The notes under the pieces were generated by a model. That model had not been told where the DNA came from and ran no database searches. It saw only the letters and a program-made list of their open reading frames with translations. A program made the translations under genes and the position numbers. This document shows, one piece after another, positions 32,591 through 44,199 of a stretch of 64,000 bases of DNA (positions are counted from its first letter, which is position 1; every line of letters begins with the position of its first letter). This DNA comes from Icerya purchasi. Lineage: Eukaryota; Arthropoda; Insecta; Hemiptera; Monophlebidae. Location of the stretch: positions 177,225,863 through 177,289,862 of the forward strand of contig CM077116.1 of assembly GCA_039619475.1 (NCBI GenBank), given 5' to 3'.

Positions 32591-33577
32591 CTATATATAC
32601 ATACCAACGCATACACAGACACACGTATCTCGTCGTAGAGAGGCTAATTGAACCGCCAAATGGTAGTGTCTTCTACAATCAGTAATGGAAGAGCGATTTC
32701 AATGGAATCTTTCATTTTTTCGCAAAACACTGACACCACAGGTAGTTCAGAAACTGCAACCGGTTAAAAATAGCCAATTAGAGGTAATAGGGGGAACAAC
32801 TATCTCTTTGCCATGCTGAGTTTATATCGTATCTCAAAAATTTAAGAAACCCGATAATCAATGTGTTAATTTTTCGTATGATTATCTTTTCACGTTCATC
32901 ATTACGAAATAGATATTTAACAATATGTTCTCTTTCCGAATTGGCTTCTATGTTTCGGTTTATCAACATTCCAGACAATGTAATAGTTATTTCGAACAGA
33001 GATAACATATATTTCTATTAACATAAACTGTTTTTTTTTTTTTTTGTTGTATATATACATATATTTTATAGCATATGCATTACTTTGAGGATTCTGCCAA
33101 GCTATGTAGCTTGTCGGCAGGGTCCTAGAAATCAACAACTCTTTATTTAGCTAATATCGTACAATTGTTGCTGTATTTAACTTGTCTGATACATGTTACA
33201 GATGTCGGTAATACTTCTATTTAATGTATACTCTATGACCCACATACATATAACCCATACGCACTCTCAGTATATACTCTGTAATCACAGTTGTCCCATA
33301 CCTGTCCATATATAACCCCACACACCTATCGACACCTCGCATTACTAACTGTAACTAACAAATACACTCTCGATGAGGTAACCGTGATTATTTGTTTAAA
33401 GCGTAATATTTTTATGAGTAATCCATTTTTTTATTTTTAATTTGGTTATTTTTTTGGTAAGCGGTAGTCGCTTGATGTATTCTTCTAATGTGTTTAATAA
33501 TTCGCAAAGTATGTTTATTTTGATATTATTTTCACGATTATTGAAGTGGCTAATTTTATGATTTTTATTAAGTCGTA
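32591..33577. other. Non-coding DNA
   Basis: No gene recognised. A TATA-containing C/A-rich segment around 33240-33340 superficially resembles an LTR promoter region, but I found no partner LTR. Confidence 0.35.
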
Positions 33578-33960
33578 TCTTCTCTTCTTCAGGTGCCGTA
33601 CGCTACATTGGCGATCACTATCCAACTTGTCTACGTAATTCGCCGATCTCCTCCAATCGGAAAAAATTTTCCGCGTCTCTAGTTCCAGTCCATTGACGTA
33701 GGTCTCCGAGCCATGAGTGTTGTTTCCGTCCGATTCCTCGTTTACCTTAAATTCTGCCAGTTATCATTAGTTTCGGAATTACATATTTTTCTCCTCGAAG
33801 GATATGTCTCAAATAGGCAATTTTCCCAGATTTGATAGTCTCCAGGATTTCTCGTTCTACGTCGGCACGTTTCATTATTCCGAAATTCGAGACCTTCTCT
33901 ATGCATCGTATGCGTAGCATTCTCAGCATTTAACCACATTTCGCAAGCCTCCAGACACGT
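33578..33960 (-). pseudogene. Decayed RTE-like LINE tail
   Basis: In the minus strand: MLRMLRIRCIEKVSNFGIMK, YLRHILRGEKYVIPKL, then a stop, then GKRGIGRKQHSWLGDLRQWT. It corresponds to the GHI.RG.KY ... GKR..GR...SWL..L tail of the copies at 10.9 and 62.5 kb. It ends in a GAAGAAGAGAAG tail (33578-33592 on the plus strand). Multiple frame lesions. Confidence 0.7.
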
Positions 33961-34104
33961 ACAAAAACTAGAAACATTAGACTGTACAGTAAAAAAACAG
34001 TGGAAGGTAACGAAGCCGTATTAATGCTTTAGAAGGTAAATTATCGGCTAGTGCGGTGCAGAATGCTTCGGTGGCTATTCGTTAAATGTCGCAGCTCTTT
34101 ACTC

Positions 34105-34570
34105 ATATTTTAATCGGATTAGACAACGATTGTGCTAATCTCTTCAGATTGTTCATTGATTTGATTAAAATTTTTTCGGCAAGGTTTAAGTGAGGATTCC
34201 GAGACAACTTAGAATCTAGGAGCAGGCCAAAGTGCTGCACCGACGAATCGCCGGAAAAAGGGACGCCGTGAGACTGATATTCGCCATATGCGGACATTAG
34301 AAATTCGGCAGAAATGCATCGTGTTAGTTTTGCTACTTAAGATAATCCGTTATCAGATCATCAAATGGATAATTGGTCTGGACATTCTTCAGCGAATACA
34401 TTTCGGCAGCTCACAAAATGGTCAGATTATCGACAAACAGTAGGCTTTGCACTAGAATATGAATAGTATCCATAAGTCCGTAATGACAACGTTGAAAAGT
34501 ATCGGACTCAACATTTCGAGCCCTGTGGAATTCCATTCATCAAACCGTTTCGTTTCGAAATATTCCCGAA
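34105..34570 (-). pseudogene. Decayed LINE reverse transcriptase fragment
   Basis: Minus-strand blocks in order: NGIPQGS (about 34530), LFVDNLTI (motif C equivalent, Asp-Asp changed to Asp-Asn), then VPFSGDSSVQHFGLLLDSKL and LNLAEKILIKSMNNLKRLAQ. The order GIPQGS, .VDDL, FLG..LD.KL matches Jockey/R1-group RTs. Stops separate all blocks. Confidence 0.55.
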
Positions 34571-35259
34571 ATTTATGCGGTTTATACGATTAGGCAACAT
34601 CACACTTTCTTCGTTTTTAAGCAGGTTTTTAATTTAAATCGCCCGAAAGAAATCACGCTAAAAGCCTAAAATATCGTTTGAAAAAAAAAGTAATTTTCTT
34701 AAAATACTTATCTTTAATTACAATCGCTATACACATAGTTGTTTTCTTATATTAATGGCTATGCCATTTTTACGCCATGGGTCATCAGAAAAAGTGTCCT
34801 GTTACGAAATGTGTCCAATATATAAGACTTTAATGCGATATTAGCGCTCATGTACCCCCGGGTGATCAGTGAAAAAGTTTACTCTTCTATAAGAATTATA
34901 GGAGAACTAGACCTGGTGGTGAAGGTGGCTTGCCCCATTCCGAGGCCCGAAGGGGGCGAGTTTATTATATATATATATATATACATAACTCGGCCATTTT
35001 GGCCTCGCAAGGGGCTGTGCCCCTTGACCCTTCTTGCTTTCATTTCTGTCGCTTTCTATTCCATACTTTGTATAATATGATTAAAATTTACAACGTAATT
35101 ATTACTGCCATCAACACAAAAATAATAACATAATCACAAAAAAAAAATGGACTGCTACTAAATACGTAGCAAAAAGTTATGCACTCATCTGCTTTATTTT
35201 AATGTTTATATAGTATTTTTTTTAAATTATCGACTTATTCGGTTGTGATAAGAATTGTG
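34571..35259. other. Spacer including dispersed repeat copy 2
   Basis: 34966-35095 resembles 18516-18650 (TA-run, ACTCGGC, CCTTGACC, ATACTTTGTATAATATGA, ACAACGT). Otherwise nothing recognised. Confidence 0.4.
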
Positions 35260-35410
35260 TGATAGCGTTAAACTAGACGATGTGTTCGCCGCCAGCTGTT
35301 ATCTCGGATACAGACAACTTTGGCAAGTTATTTTTGTTATCTGCTGTATTGTTATCTATAATCGATTCGTACCGCTTTTATTTATTACCAGCTCTACCGC
35401 TGATAAATAG

Positions 35411-36600
35411 ATGGCATTACATCAACTAACTAATATTAAAAATAAGGATTCTCTGTTCCAAGAAAATTTTAAAAGATCGCAAAATGAACGAACTTTATAC
35501 ACGGCTTGGAAAAATTCTGTTAATGAAAATAAACAGTTAAATATGCAAATAAGTCAGCTGCCAGAGGCTATTGAAAACTTACTGAATGAGGTTTCAAATT
35601 TAAAAAATAAATCTGTGTCGGATCATGTTAGAGTCAGGAGAACCAAACATATCATACTGATGAAAAAGATTTGACAAAAGAAATTGAATGGATTAGGGTT
35701 AAAAATATAACTAATAGAAAAAAAAGAAGAAAGTTAGACATGTCACTTTTTCCTCTTCAGACATAAAGTACTGATAACCAGCAAGAGAAAGGGAAAAAAA
35801 TGTTTGTCCCTCCTCCAATTGTTGTTCAAGGGATCAAAGATTATGATGAATATCATAAACTGTTGAAAAATCACCTACCTAATGCCCAATATAGTGTGAA
35901 ACTATTAGGTAGTGAAAGCACTAAATTTAATACACCAGATAGTGACGCATACAGAAGTTCGACGAAATTTCTTGAGGAAAAAGAATACTTATGGCATTCT
36001 TATGAAAACAAACAGGATAGACCAATTAGAGTTATGGCTAAGAACCTACATTACACATGCACAGGGGAAAGAATTGTGGCCGATTTAAAAAGCCAAGGAT
36101 ATAAAATCATCCAAGCGGTAAATAAATTAAAATGGAGAACCAAACAGCCATTAAATATGTTTATATTAGCATTTGATGCTCAAAAAAATGTTGAAAAAAT
36201 ATTTAAAATTTCGTATAGATTAAGATGCAGAGTAGAAATCCATCCATTAATAGTTTCAAAACTAATACCACAATGCAAAAGGTGTCAAGGTTTTAATCAT
36301 ACTCAGAAACACTGCCACAGGGACCACCCAAGATGTGTTAAGTGTGCTGAACATCATTTAATAGCAGATTGTAAGAAAACAATTAATGAAACACCTAAAT
36401 GCGTGCATTATGGAGGGGATCATCCAGCAGATTATCGTGGTTGTACAATAGCAAAAGAAATACAAAAATTAAAAGACAACAAAATGAATAAAACTAAAAT
36501 GCAACAAAAGTCGAAGACGATTACTGAAAAACATCAAGAAAACTTATCAAGAAAACACGTGGCTACACATCACAGCAAATCAGAGAAGACCAATAAGTAG
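35411..36600 (+). pseudogene. Jockey-like ORF1 (gag-like, zinc knuckles), frameshifted
   Basis: A nucleic-acid-binding protein of the LINE particle. The N-terminal part (35411-35674) has a possible coiled coil (NENKQLNMQISQLPEAIENL). After one frameshift before 35800 the frame continues: PPPIVVQGIKDYDEYHKLL, RVMAKNLHYTCTGERI, PLNMFILAFDAQKNVEKIF. Three knuckles follow: CKRCQGFNHTQKHC, CVKCAEHHLIADC and CVHYGGDHPADYRGC; the third has Tyr where the second Cys should be. This is the PRE_C2HC-plus-knuckle layout of Jockey ORF1. The C-terminus is Lys/Gln-rich. Confidence 0.85.
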
Positions 36601-36774
36601 TAAGTAAAAACACAAGTAATGCTATTGTAGTACAACAAGAGAATGACATTTTGGTTTGCAATTAATAATAGAAAAATTAAACAAACAAGAAGCTTCTCAA
36701 TTGAGCAGAGATTAAAGAAAATAGAAATTAGCATTAAGGGGGCTGCACCCAGAATTAAAAAGAAAACAGGGAAC

Positions 36775-37187
36775 TAAAAGTTCTTACATGGAACGCTAAT
36801 GGGCTAGTGCGACATCGACATGAATTGCAAATAGTGCTACACAAAGAAAAGATCGATATTTGCCTTAACTCTGAAACGCACTACACAAAACAATCTTACA
36901 TTAAATTTTCAGGATATAACGTGTACCACACTCCACATCCTGATAATTCAGCAAATGGTGACAGTGCAGTGTCGTTATAAAAGAAACGATCAAGCATTAC
37001 GAAAAAATTAAATACCAAACAGATGAAATGCAATGTACAATAATAAGCATACAAAATATAAAGTACCAAATTAAGATAACAGCGATATATATAGTCCACC
37101 GAAACATACGATTAAAATGGAACACAATATATCGAACTGTTTAATCAAGTTGGAAGTAGGTTTATCATTGGCGGTGACTTTAATGCT
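36775..37187 (+). pseudogene. Jockey-like ORF2, N-terminal part of endonuclease
   Basis: Starts KVLTWNANGLVRHRHELQ, then KIDICLNSETHYTKQSYI and GYNVYHTPHPDNSANG, then a stop. GGDFNA appears at the insertion point (37170-37187). These are the catalytic Asn, Glu and Asp-Asn motifs of an APE-type endonuclease. The frame is broken between about 36975 and 37150. Confidence 0.85.
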
Positions 37188-37606
37188 TTTCTTTTTTTTT
37201 TTTCTTCTTTTTTTTTCCACTGTACCAGTCGAGGGACCACAAACAGCGCCAGTATTAATTTTAATATATGTATTATGATGATAGAAATGTGACCAATCCA
37301 AAGCCCTCCAGTGAGGGGTTTGGCTTATAATAGTTCACTACAACTTATAAAAAGGGATACAAAGTCTAGAGAAGGACGAAAAGCTACATAAGCAGTACAG
37401 CACAATTTTGACCATATGGCCCTTAGGATATAAAAAGCGAATGGGATGGATTTTAATAGAGAACAACATGAGATTAGTACAGCAGCGTGTACAATGTAAT
37501 ATTTAGAGCACAATCGTCATGATAACAGTGCTATTTAGTGTATTTCATAAAAGCTCGGCACGCATTTAGTGTGCAAGAGTGCGAGCACCACAGCAATCGC
37601 CTTATG

Positions 37607-37822
37607 GAACGTTATCCATACGTAGCAAGTCTACTTCTTATGATATCTGACAAAAACTCGAACACCATGGCAATCACTATGTTAAGAGTGACCCATACAT
37701 GTCAAGTTTATTGTAGAACGTTATCCATACGTAGCAAGTCTACTTCTTATGATATCTGATAAAGATTCGAACACCATGGCAATCACTAAGTTAAGAGTGA
37801 CCCATACATGTCATGTTTATTT
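37607..37822 (-). repeat. 109-bp tandem duplication in a Jockey 3' UTR
   Basis: GAACGTTATCCATACGTAGC starts at 37607 and again at 37716, with near-identical 109-bp units. A partial third unit (GAGCACCACAGCAATCGCC) lies just upstream. 3'-UTR tandem repeats are common in LINEs and may vary in number between copies. Confidence 0.9.
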
Positions 37823-37951
37823 GGGTCAGATGACCTGGATCCCATAGTAACCGTTGCTGTTTGGTCGGACAACAGAGTCCGGTGAAGTAAATACTTGATA
37901 AAAGTTTCGAGTCATAATAACTGATGCTAACGTATTTAAAACTAAATGCAC

Positions 37952-38635
37952 TTAAGTTATGGGAAGAGCGTCACGACACCACTTCCTTCTCTTTAACCTT
38001 CTTCTCGGATTACCCGGAAGAGTATTTATAAACATGCTACTAACTTTAGGATTGGGATGTAGATTTAGATTTTCAAAAAATTTGCTGTACTGTTGAGTAT
38101 GAACTGATTTAACAAAAGGAACATGCAGATCTCGATGGAGAGTTAGGTTTGAAACATATTTTGGTGCTGCTGCAATCCCTCGGAGGATAATGGACTGCTG
38201 ACTCTGAATACGAGCAAGGTTGCTTCTACTTGTATTTCCATATAGTTCTAGGCCATACCTCCACACCGGAGCTATAATCATCAAGTAGATAGATCTTTTT
38301 AACCTTATACTTAATTTAGATTTATTGCCTATCAGCGAGGATAGCTTTTTAGTGTGTGCGATTAGCTTTCTCCGTATTTGTGCAACGTGGAAGCGCCACG
38401 TAAGGCGACGGTCAAGGTACATGCCTAGATACTTGACTGTGTCTACCTGTTTGAGCTCTACATTGTTTATTTGTAATTTAGGGCATGTAACGTATCTGTT
38501 CGTGAAGGTTATGTGCTGACATTTTTCCTCACTAAATTTAATTCCCCATTTTTTGGCCCAGATCATTATCCTGTTTAAATGGTCCTGAACTGCATTATTC
38601 GCATATGTACAATTAGTATCTGAGGACAGTATTGC
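37952..38635 (-). pseudogene. Jockey-type ORF2 C-terminal part (open, 5'-truncated)
   Basis: About 228 codons without a stop: LAILSSDTNCTYANNAVQ, IMIWAKKWGIKFSEEKCQHI, VDTVKYLGMYLDRRLTWRFH, SIYLMIIAPVWRYGLELYG, IQSQQSIILRGIAAAPKYVS and the ending NPRRRLKRRKWCRDAL. These are the post-YADD thumb-like region and the Jockey-clade terminus; no RNase H follows. The clean frame implies it is younger than the LINE it sits in. Confidence 0.9.
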
Positions 38636-38642
38636 TAATGCT

Positions 38643-40853
38643 AAAAATACTTATTGGGGTTCTCGTCGTAAAGGTAAAGAGAGCTACTGAATGCAGTTAA
38701 TGAAGTGACATCAGCAGGAAAATCCACATATTGGACTACAAATCCAAGTAAAATCCCTGACTTAACTGATTTTTATATCGTCAAAAGTATCTCTTCAAAT
38801 TACATTCGTGTAGCAGATGGATCAGATCTATGTTCAGACCATTCTCCAGTTTTATTAATACTAAGCGATAAGGTAATAAACAAACCTGACAACCCAGCTT
38901 TGGGCAATCAACATACAGACTGGGAAAGTTTCAAAATTAAATTAGGAAAAAAAATTAATTTAAGGGTATCATTACGAAGCCCGGAAGAGTTAGGACATTG
39001 ATCTAGAAAAATTTGTTAAAGACATGCAATATGCAGCTTGGGAATGTACTCCGGTGATTAAGAAAAGAATTAGCGATAATGAGTACTTAAAACTTTTGAC
39101 TGAAAAAAGAAAGCAAAGAAACAAATGGCATATGACGAGAGACCAAGAGATAAAAATAAATTAAATAGATTAAGTCAGCAACTAAAAAGAGAAATCGAAG
39201 AAATTAAGAATCAGGCTATCAAAACATATCTAAGCGGATTAACTAGTGATAGTGGAACTAACCGCTCACTTTGTAAAACTACTAGAAGGATTAAAAGACC
39301 GATTATATAGCTATAAAAGACATAGATGACAAATGGGCCAGAAGTAGTAAGCAAAAAGTATTACAATTTTTTCGGTATTTAAAAGGTATTTTTCAACTTA
39401 ATATGGAACAAAGTGATGAAACGCTTAGTGAAATAAAGCCAAAAATAGAAAGTGAACAATCTTCCAGTGAAGTTAAACACAAAGAGGAAATAATAAAACT
39501 AACAACAATGCTTGAAATCAAGAATAATATTAACTCCAGAAACTGGATATGACCTTATTACGGGTGAAGTATTAAAGCAGCTACCAAAGAAAGCTATAGT
39601 TAACAAATATTATCAACGCAACAGTCAGATTAAAATATGTACCCAGTCTATGGAAGGTAGCTGAGGTAATAATGATACAAAAACCAGGTAAATCACCATA
39701 TGAAGTGACATCCTACAGGCAAATTTCATTATTACTTGATATGTCGAAATTGTTTGAAAAATTGTTATTGAAAAGGCTGCAACCAATAATAGAAGCGAAC
39801 AATTTGATACCACAACATCAATTTGGTTTCAGGAAAAAACATTCTACTATCGACCAGTTACATAGAGTAACCCGATGTAATAGAAAAAAGCGCTTGAAGA
39901 AAAGAAGGTATATTCCGCAATATTTTTAGATGTTGCACAAGCGTTCGATGAAGTGTGGCATGATGGGCTCACTTGGAAGCTTAAAACAATGTTGCCTTGC
40001 CAATTCACCAACATTATCGAATCACATATTCGAGTCAAACAAGAAGACATATATACTGAAATAGGAGAAATAAAAGCTGGTGTGCCGCAAAGAAGTGTAT
40101 TGGGGCCAATACTGTACCTTCTATACACACCTCTGACTTACCGATAGCTGAAAGCAATGCAGTCACAGCTACGTTTGCTGATGACACGGCGATCCTAGAA
40201 GTAGGCAATAATAATGAAGAAGCAACATTTAAACTACAAGCAGCCATCGACAAGGTACAAAACGGGACAAAAAAATGGAGAATTCAAAATGAAAGCAAGT
40301 CAATTCATGTCGTTTACACAAACAGAAAAATTACTCAAATTCCAGTATTTATAAAACGGCCAGATAGTGCAATTGAACAACTCAGCTAAGTATTTAGGAA
40401 TGACATTGGATGAAAAATTAAGGCGGAAAACGCATGTTAAAAAAAATAAAAGGAAAGAACTGGGCATCAGATATAAAGACATGTATCGGTTATTAGGAAT
40501 AAATTCCGAATTAACAGTGCAAAATAAATGATTACTTTACAATCAAGTGCTAAAACCTGTATGGAGCTATGGAATCGAATTATGGGCGTGTACCTACCAA
40601 AAATTCCAATATCCAGATTATACAACGGTTCCAAAATAAATTACTTAAAAATAGTGTTAATGCTCTATAGTACATCAGGAGTTATCTTCACAAGGATTTA
40701 AATATTGAGCCAGTAAAAGATATCGTTAAGAAGTTTGCAAAAAAACACAGAGAAAGATTACGCAAGCACGTTAATGCTGAAGCAGCGCAACTTTTGGATC
40801 ACTCGGATGCGGTTAGAAGACTGAAAAGGACGAAACCATTTCATCTGGTATAA
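38643..40853 (+). pseudogene. Jockey-like ORF2: end of endonuclease and RT, many lesions
   Basis: Resumes after the nested insertion with KNTYWGSRRKGK. Endonuclease end: DLTDFYIVKSISSNYIRV and [65 protein letters not shown] (about 39921), [11 protein letters not shown] and FADDTAIL (about 40173) with both catalytic Asp present. The C-terminal half is shattered by stops; RRLKRTKPFHLV closes it near 40853. Confidence 0.85.
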
Positions 40854-41033
40854 TAAAGAAACTCATTGTATAATTCATATTAATTTTCGTAAACTAAGCG
40901 ACCGCTGCGGGTATGTGTTTAGTAGTATGATAGTATAAGTATCATGTTAAGTTAGCATTAAATTACTGATTAGTCTATAGACTAGATTGTAATGTTAATA
41001 CATACCCGTTAGGGGTTGTAAAAAAAAAAAAAA

Positions 41034-41700
41034 TAAATAAATGATCACAAAATCCTATCCTAACAATTAACTTTCATTGTATAAAAAAAATTACATTTTT
41101 TCGTTACATTCTTTCGTTATATATTTCGTTACATATAATTGTGACATTTTTTATATAACAATCACAAAAATCCTATAAAATATAACAAACGTTACATAAA
41201 ATTTGGACATTTTTTGGGACATTTTTTGTTATATAAAATTGAGACATTTTTTCTAATGGGGGGGGGGGGTGTAATTAATATATGCATAAACGTACATTTA
41301 TAAAAATATTATTTTTCGCATTTATAATATTATTTGTAACATATATTCACACGAGTACTGATTTATTTTACCATCCAAAAATCCCACAAATTTCGGGAAT
41401 ATTTCGAAGCGAAACGGCTCTTCATTGGAAGTATTTTAGACTACTGTATGTCACAACAGGGGAAAAAAAGTCGATTCGGATTGTTGGAAGCAAGTTATCC
41501 GTCCGGGCTGTACACAAATGCAGCATAATCGCATCGCCGGCGACAAATTAATTAATAGCGAAATGAATTTAAATAGAAATAGAAGAGCGTGTGGCAAAGT
41601 TGCAAATAAAAAAAGTTTGAAAGGCCTAATATTTGAATGATGTTTACCGGTTGTGTTTTAACTAATTTCTTCACAGCGATTGCGAGTGTCTATTTAAAAA
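41034..41700. other. AT-rich low-complexity region with a poly(G) tract
   Basis: Irregular repeats of CGTTACAT and TTTTTTACAT/GACATTTTTT between 41080 and 41250 precede a G-run of about 12 bases near 41260-41270. An ORF at 41282-41551 has no recognised domain. Confidence 0.5.
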
Positions 41701-42537
41701 TGTATAAAAGCTTACACGCGCGTATATAGTAACAATATCGAAAAAGAGAAAAAAAGGAAAACGGAGTTTGTTGAAATTACAAAATGGCGACGAGGAAATT
41801 AGCGAAGTAATATAAGCCGTCCAGTAAAATGGGACAGCAGCTGCGCTAAAATAGAAAATAAAAAAAGAAGGAAGAAGATAAACGAATTAATTAAAGAAGA
41901 GATAATAATTAAAGAGCGGTAGCGAGAGATAGGTGAAATTTCGCGTTGAAATGATCAAAAATTCCGAAAAGAAATTTGGCGCTAGATTTGAGAAATAAAA
42001 CGGGAAATCTGTTGGTTCATTTTTGAGAGTTGTTTCAGAAGTGATAAAGTGTTAAAAACGTAATTAAGAAAAGATTTTGAACCGGCAAGGGATTGTGTGC
42101 GAAATAATAACAGTGTCGCTCTTTGTCCGTTATCGTCGCCCTAGCGAGCTGCGTCCTTGTCGCCGCTCTATTGCTGCTATTAAGGGTTGCTGGTCGGCTG
42201 GCTAGTCTGTTGTTTGGGGTTGATTAGGAGGCTGAGGAGTTGCGACTTGCGGATGGCTTTACAATTTCGCCCTTACACAGATGATGGCAGTATACGCGAG
42301 TCAATCTGCCGAGAAAGAGCTCAATCACTGTTCCGAACCTTTCCCATCTTTCCTAAAATAACGTCGTTCGTTGATTATTACGATTAAAAAAATTCGCAGA
42401 ACGATATTTTTAAATTTTAACCGCCTTTTTTGTCGTTAGTTTCGTTTGTTTACCTACTTTTTTTTTTATTTTTTATTTTCTTTTTTTATTTTATTTTTTT
42501 ATTTTTTTCGAATCGTTTTTACGAAACACACTCAACA
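41701..42537 (+). promoter_or_regulatory. Possible 5' leader of a host gene
   Basis: The sequence becomes richer in G+C between about 42050 and 42340 and contains no recognised repeat. It precedes an ATG with a good donor site at 42538. A short upstream ORF (ATG 42253, MALQFRPYTDDGSIRE...) is present. A TATAAAAG lies at about 41703-41710. This is inference from arrangement only; no transcript evidence is available. Confidence 0.25.
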
Positions 42538-42567
42538 TGTCGGTATTGCTTTCTCCGTTACTCAAAG
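42538..42567 (+). CDS. Candidate first coding exon ending in a splice donor
   Basis: ACTCAACATGTCGGTATTGC gives an ATG in an acceptable Kozak context. It encodes MSVLLSPLLK and is followed directly by GTAAGT, a strong 5' splice site. No downstream exon was recognised in the remaining window, so the gene, if real, would have a large intron. Chance occurrence is quite possible. Confidence 0.3.
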
Positions 42568-42963
42568 TAAGTTTTATTAACATTTCTCTTCCTTTTTCAC
42601 ATTTTTTTGTCGCATTTATCACGCAAACTATAGTGTTGATAATAGTTGATGAAAAAATATCGAAGAGGAGATAACGTAAGAGAGATACCGATTTTAATTA
42701 ACGATTCTAATAATTAATGAATTTAATTATAATATTTATTAATTATTTAATATTTTAAAACGATAACTTTTTGCGTTTGTTCGATTTTGCGCTAACTTCA
42801 AGTATGCGATAAACACATATAGAGATACCTCTTCTATTGCGAAAAATATCGCGTTGCGATTTGAAGCAATCTGCCGATTTAAACGCCGTCAAAATTATTC
42901 TATATATTTATTAAAAAATTTGTTCATCATCAATTTTGTATATTAATTGAGAAATTTTTAAAT

Positions 42964-42997
<34 letters not shown>

Positions 42998-43980
42998 ATC
43001 GCGCTATACACGTAAGAAAATAAAAAGAAACTGCTGGACCGATTTGAATTAAATTTTTTTGACGGAGAAATTTCAAGTTTCATGAGAATGAATTTCGAGT
43101 ATCTTTCTAGGTGAAGTGTTTTATATTTTCGTTTATTCGTGACCACCAGAGAAAATCTATGTATATCTGGAAAAATGTAAGATTTATTTTTTTATTTCAT
43201 TTTTATTAGTCCGTAAATTTATTTTAAAACAAAAAATATCGTCATTTTCATTTTCAACAATTTCGAATTATATATTTTCGGCATATTCGATTACGTCGTC
43301 AAATGCAGTTTCACTTTTTGAATGAAAAAAAAACAAAAAAAAAAAAAACTGTAAATTTTCATAATTTCCAATTTTTAAATTTTATCACGGGCATGTTTTT
43401 TCAAAGAACTTTTTTTTAACAGAAATTTGGAGTAAATCTTGAATTTTCTGTTGTTAATTTCTAAAACCGTAGATGAATGTTATAGTGCCAGTTAAAACTC
43501 AATTGATCTATAAAAGGAACAGCGCTTTTTTCATGTCCATCAAGTGAATAGATCATTTTTTATTTGCTCGGTATGTGTCGAATGTTAAAAATTGCGTCTT
43601 ACCCGAAAAGTAGATCAACGAACATCGAACTCTACTCGTTTCTCTTCATTACCGCCGAGATATCGATTAAGGATTTACGACAATTCTTCGCCTCAAATTT
43701 AATCGTGTACGATAAAACTCGTTGCAACTTTACGGTGCTGAGAGGGGGATTAGACAAATTTCAATTCAGTACTCTTTCATATTCTTATAAACGATTTCAA
43801 ACGGATCTGTTGAGCGGAAGACCAGCATTTCTTCGTTTACGTATGTTTTAAATATCGTACGATTTTGACAACGAAAAATAGTACGACCGTTGAAGATATT
43901 TTTAATCAGTCGTTACTACGTTGAATATTTGACCGTTCAAAAATACGTTACATACTTTTCGCATCATCGTCCTCCATCGC
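42568..43980. other. AT-rich non-coding DNA
   Basis: Contains an A-run of over 30 bases at 42965-42994. An ORF at 43564-43851 has no recognised domain. Confidence 0.4.
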
Positions 43981-44114
43981 CTATCTTCTTTTTTTTTTCG
44001 CCCACGTTACATCATCAATTTGATGTAGGCCTCTTCCTTAATCTTCTCCATCGATGTCTATCTTGCACTTCACCAAGTGCGACTGCAATAATATCATTCG
44101 TCCATCTTCTGAGT

Positions 44115-44116
<2 letters not shown>

Positions 44117-44195
<79 letters not shown>
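44117..44195 (+). repeat. (TC)n microsatellite
   Basis: About 39 TC units with one TTT interruption. The opposite-strand Arg-Glu repeat ORF is an artefact of it. Confidence 0.98.

Positions 44196-44199
<4 letters not shown>

Larger units (their letters stand above)
37188..38635 (-). mobile_element. 5'-truncated Jockey-type LINE inserted into the endonuclease of another LINE
   Basis: A 1448-bp minus-strand insertion. The poly(A) is the T-rich run at 37188-37213. TAATGCT at 37181-37187 is repeated at 38636-38642 (7-bp target duplication). Removing it joins GGDFNA to KNTYWGSR in frame. It is truncated just after the RT catalytic box. Its 3' UTR (37200-37951) is shared with the copy at 58519-58895. 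Confidence 0.92.
35260..41033 (+). mobile_element. Old Jockey-like LINE, split by another LINE
   Basis: A plus-strand non-LTR element. ORF1 lies at 35411-36600; ORF2 runs from about 36775 to 40853 but is interrupted at 37187/38643 by a minus-strand Jockey-type insertion. It ends in poly(A) at 41020-41033. ORF2 ends RRLKRTKPFHLV with no RNase H, as expected for the Jockey clade. Many stops and frameshifts show it is old. The 5' limit is approximate; no convincing target duplication was found. Confidence 0.85.

Noticed and set aside
32593..32600. ATATATAC as a target duplication for the R1-like LINE
   Set aside because: It also occurs at 25847-25854, but it is separated from the poly(A) by several bases and is too AT-rich to be informative.
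33128..33400. Possible solo LTR with TATA and C/A-rich promoter-like sequence
   Set aside because: No partner LTR, no clear TG...CA ends and no target duplication found.
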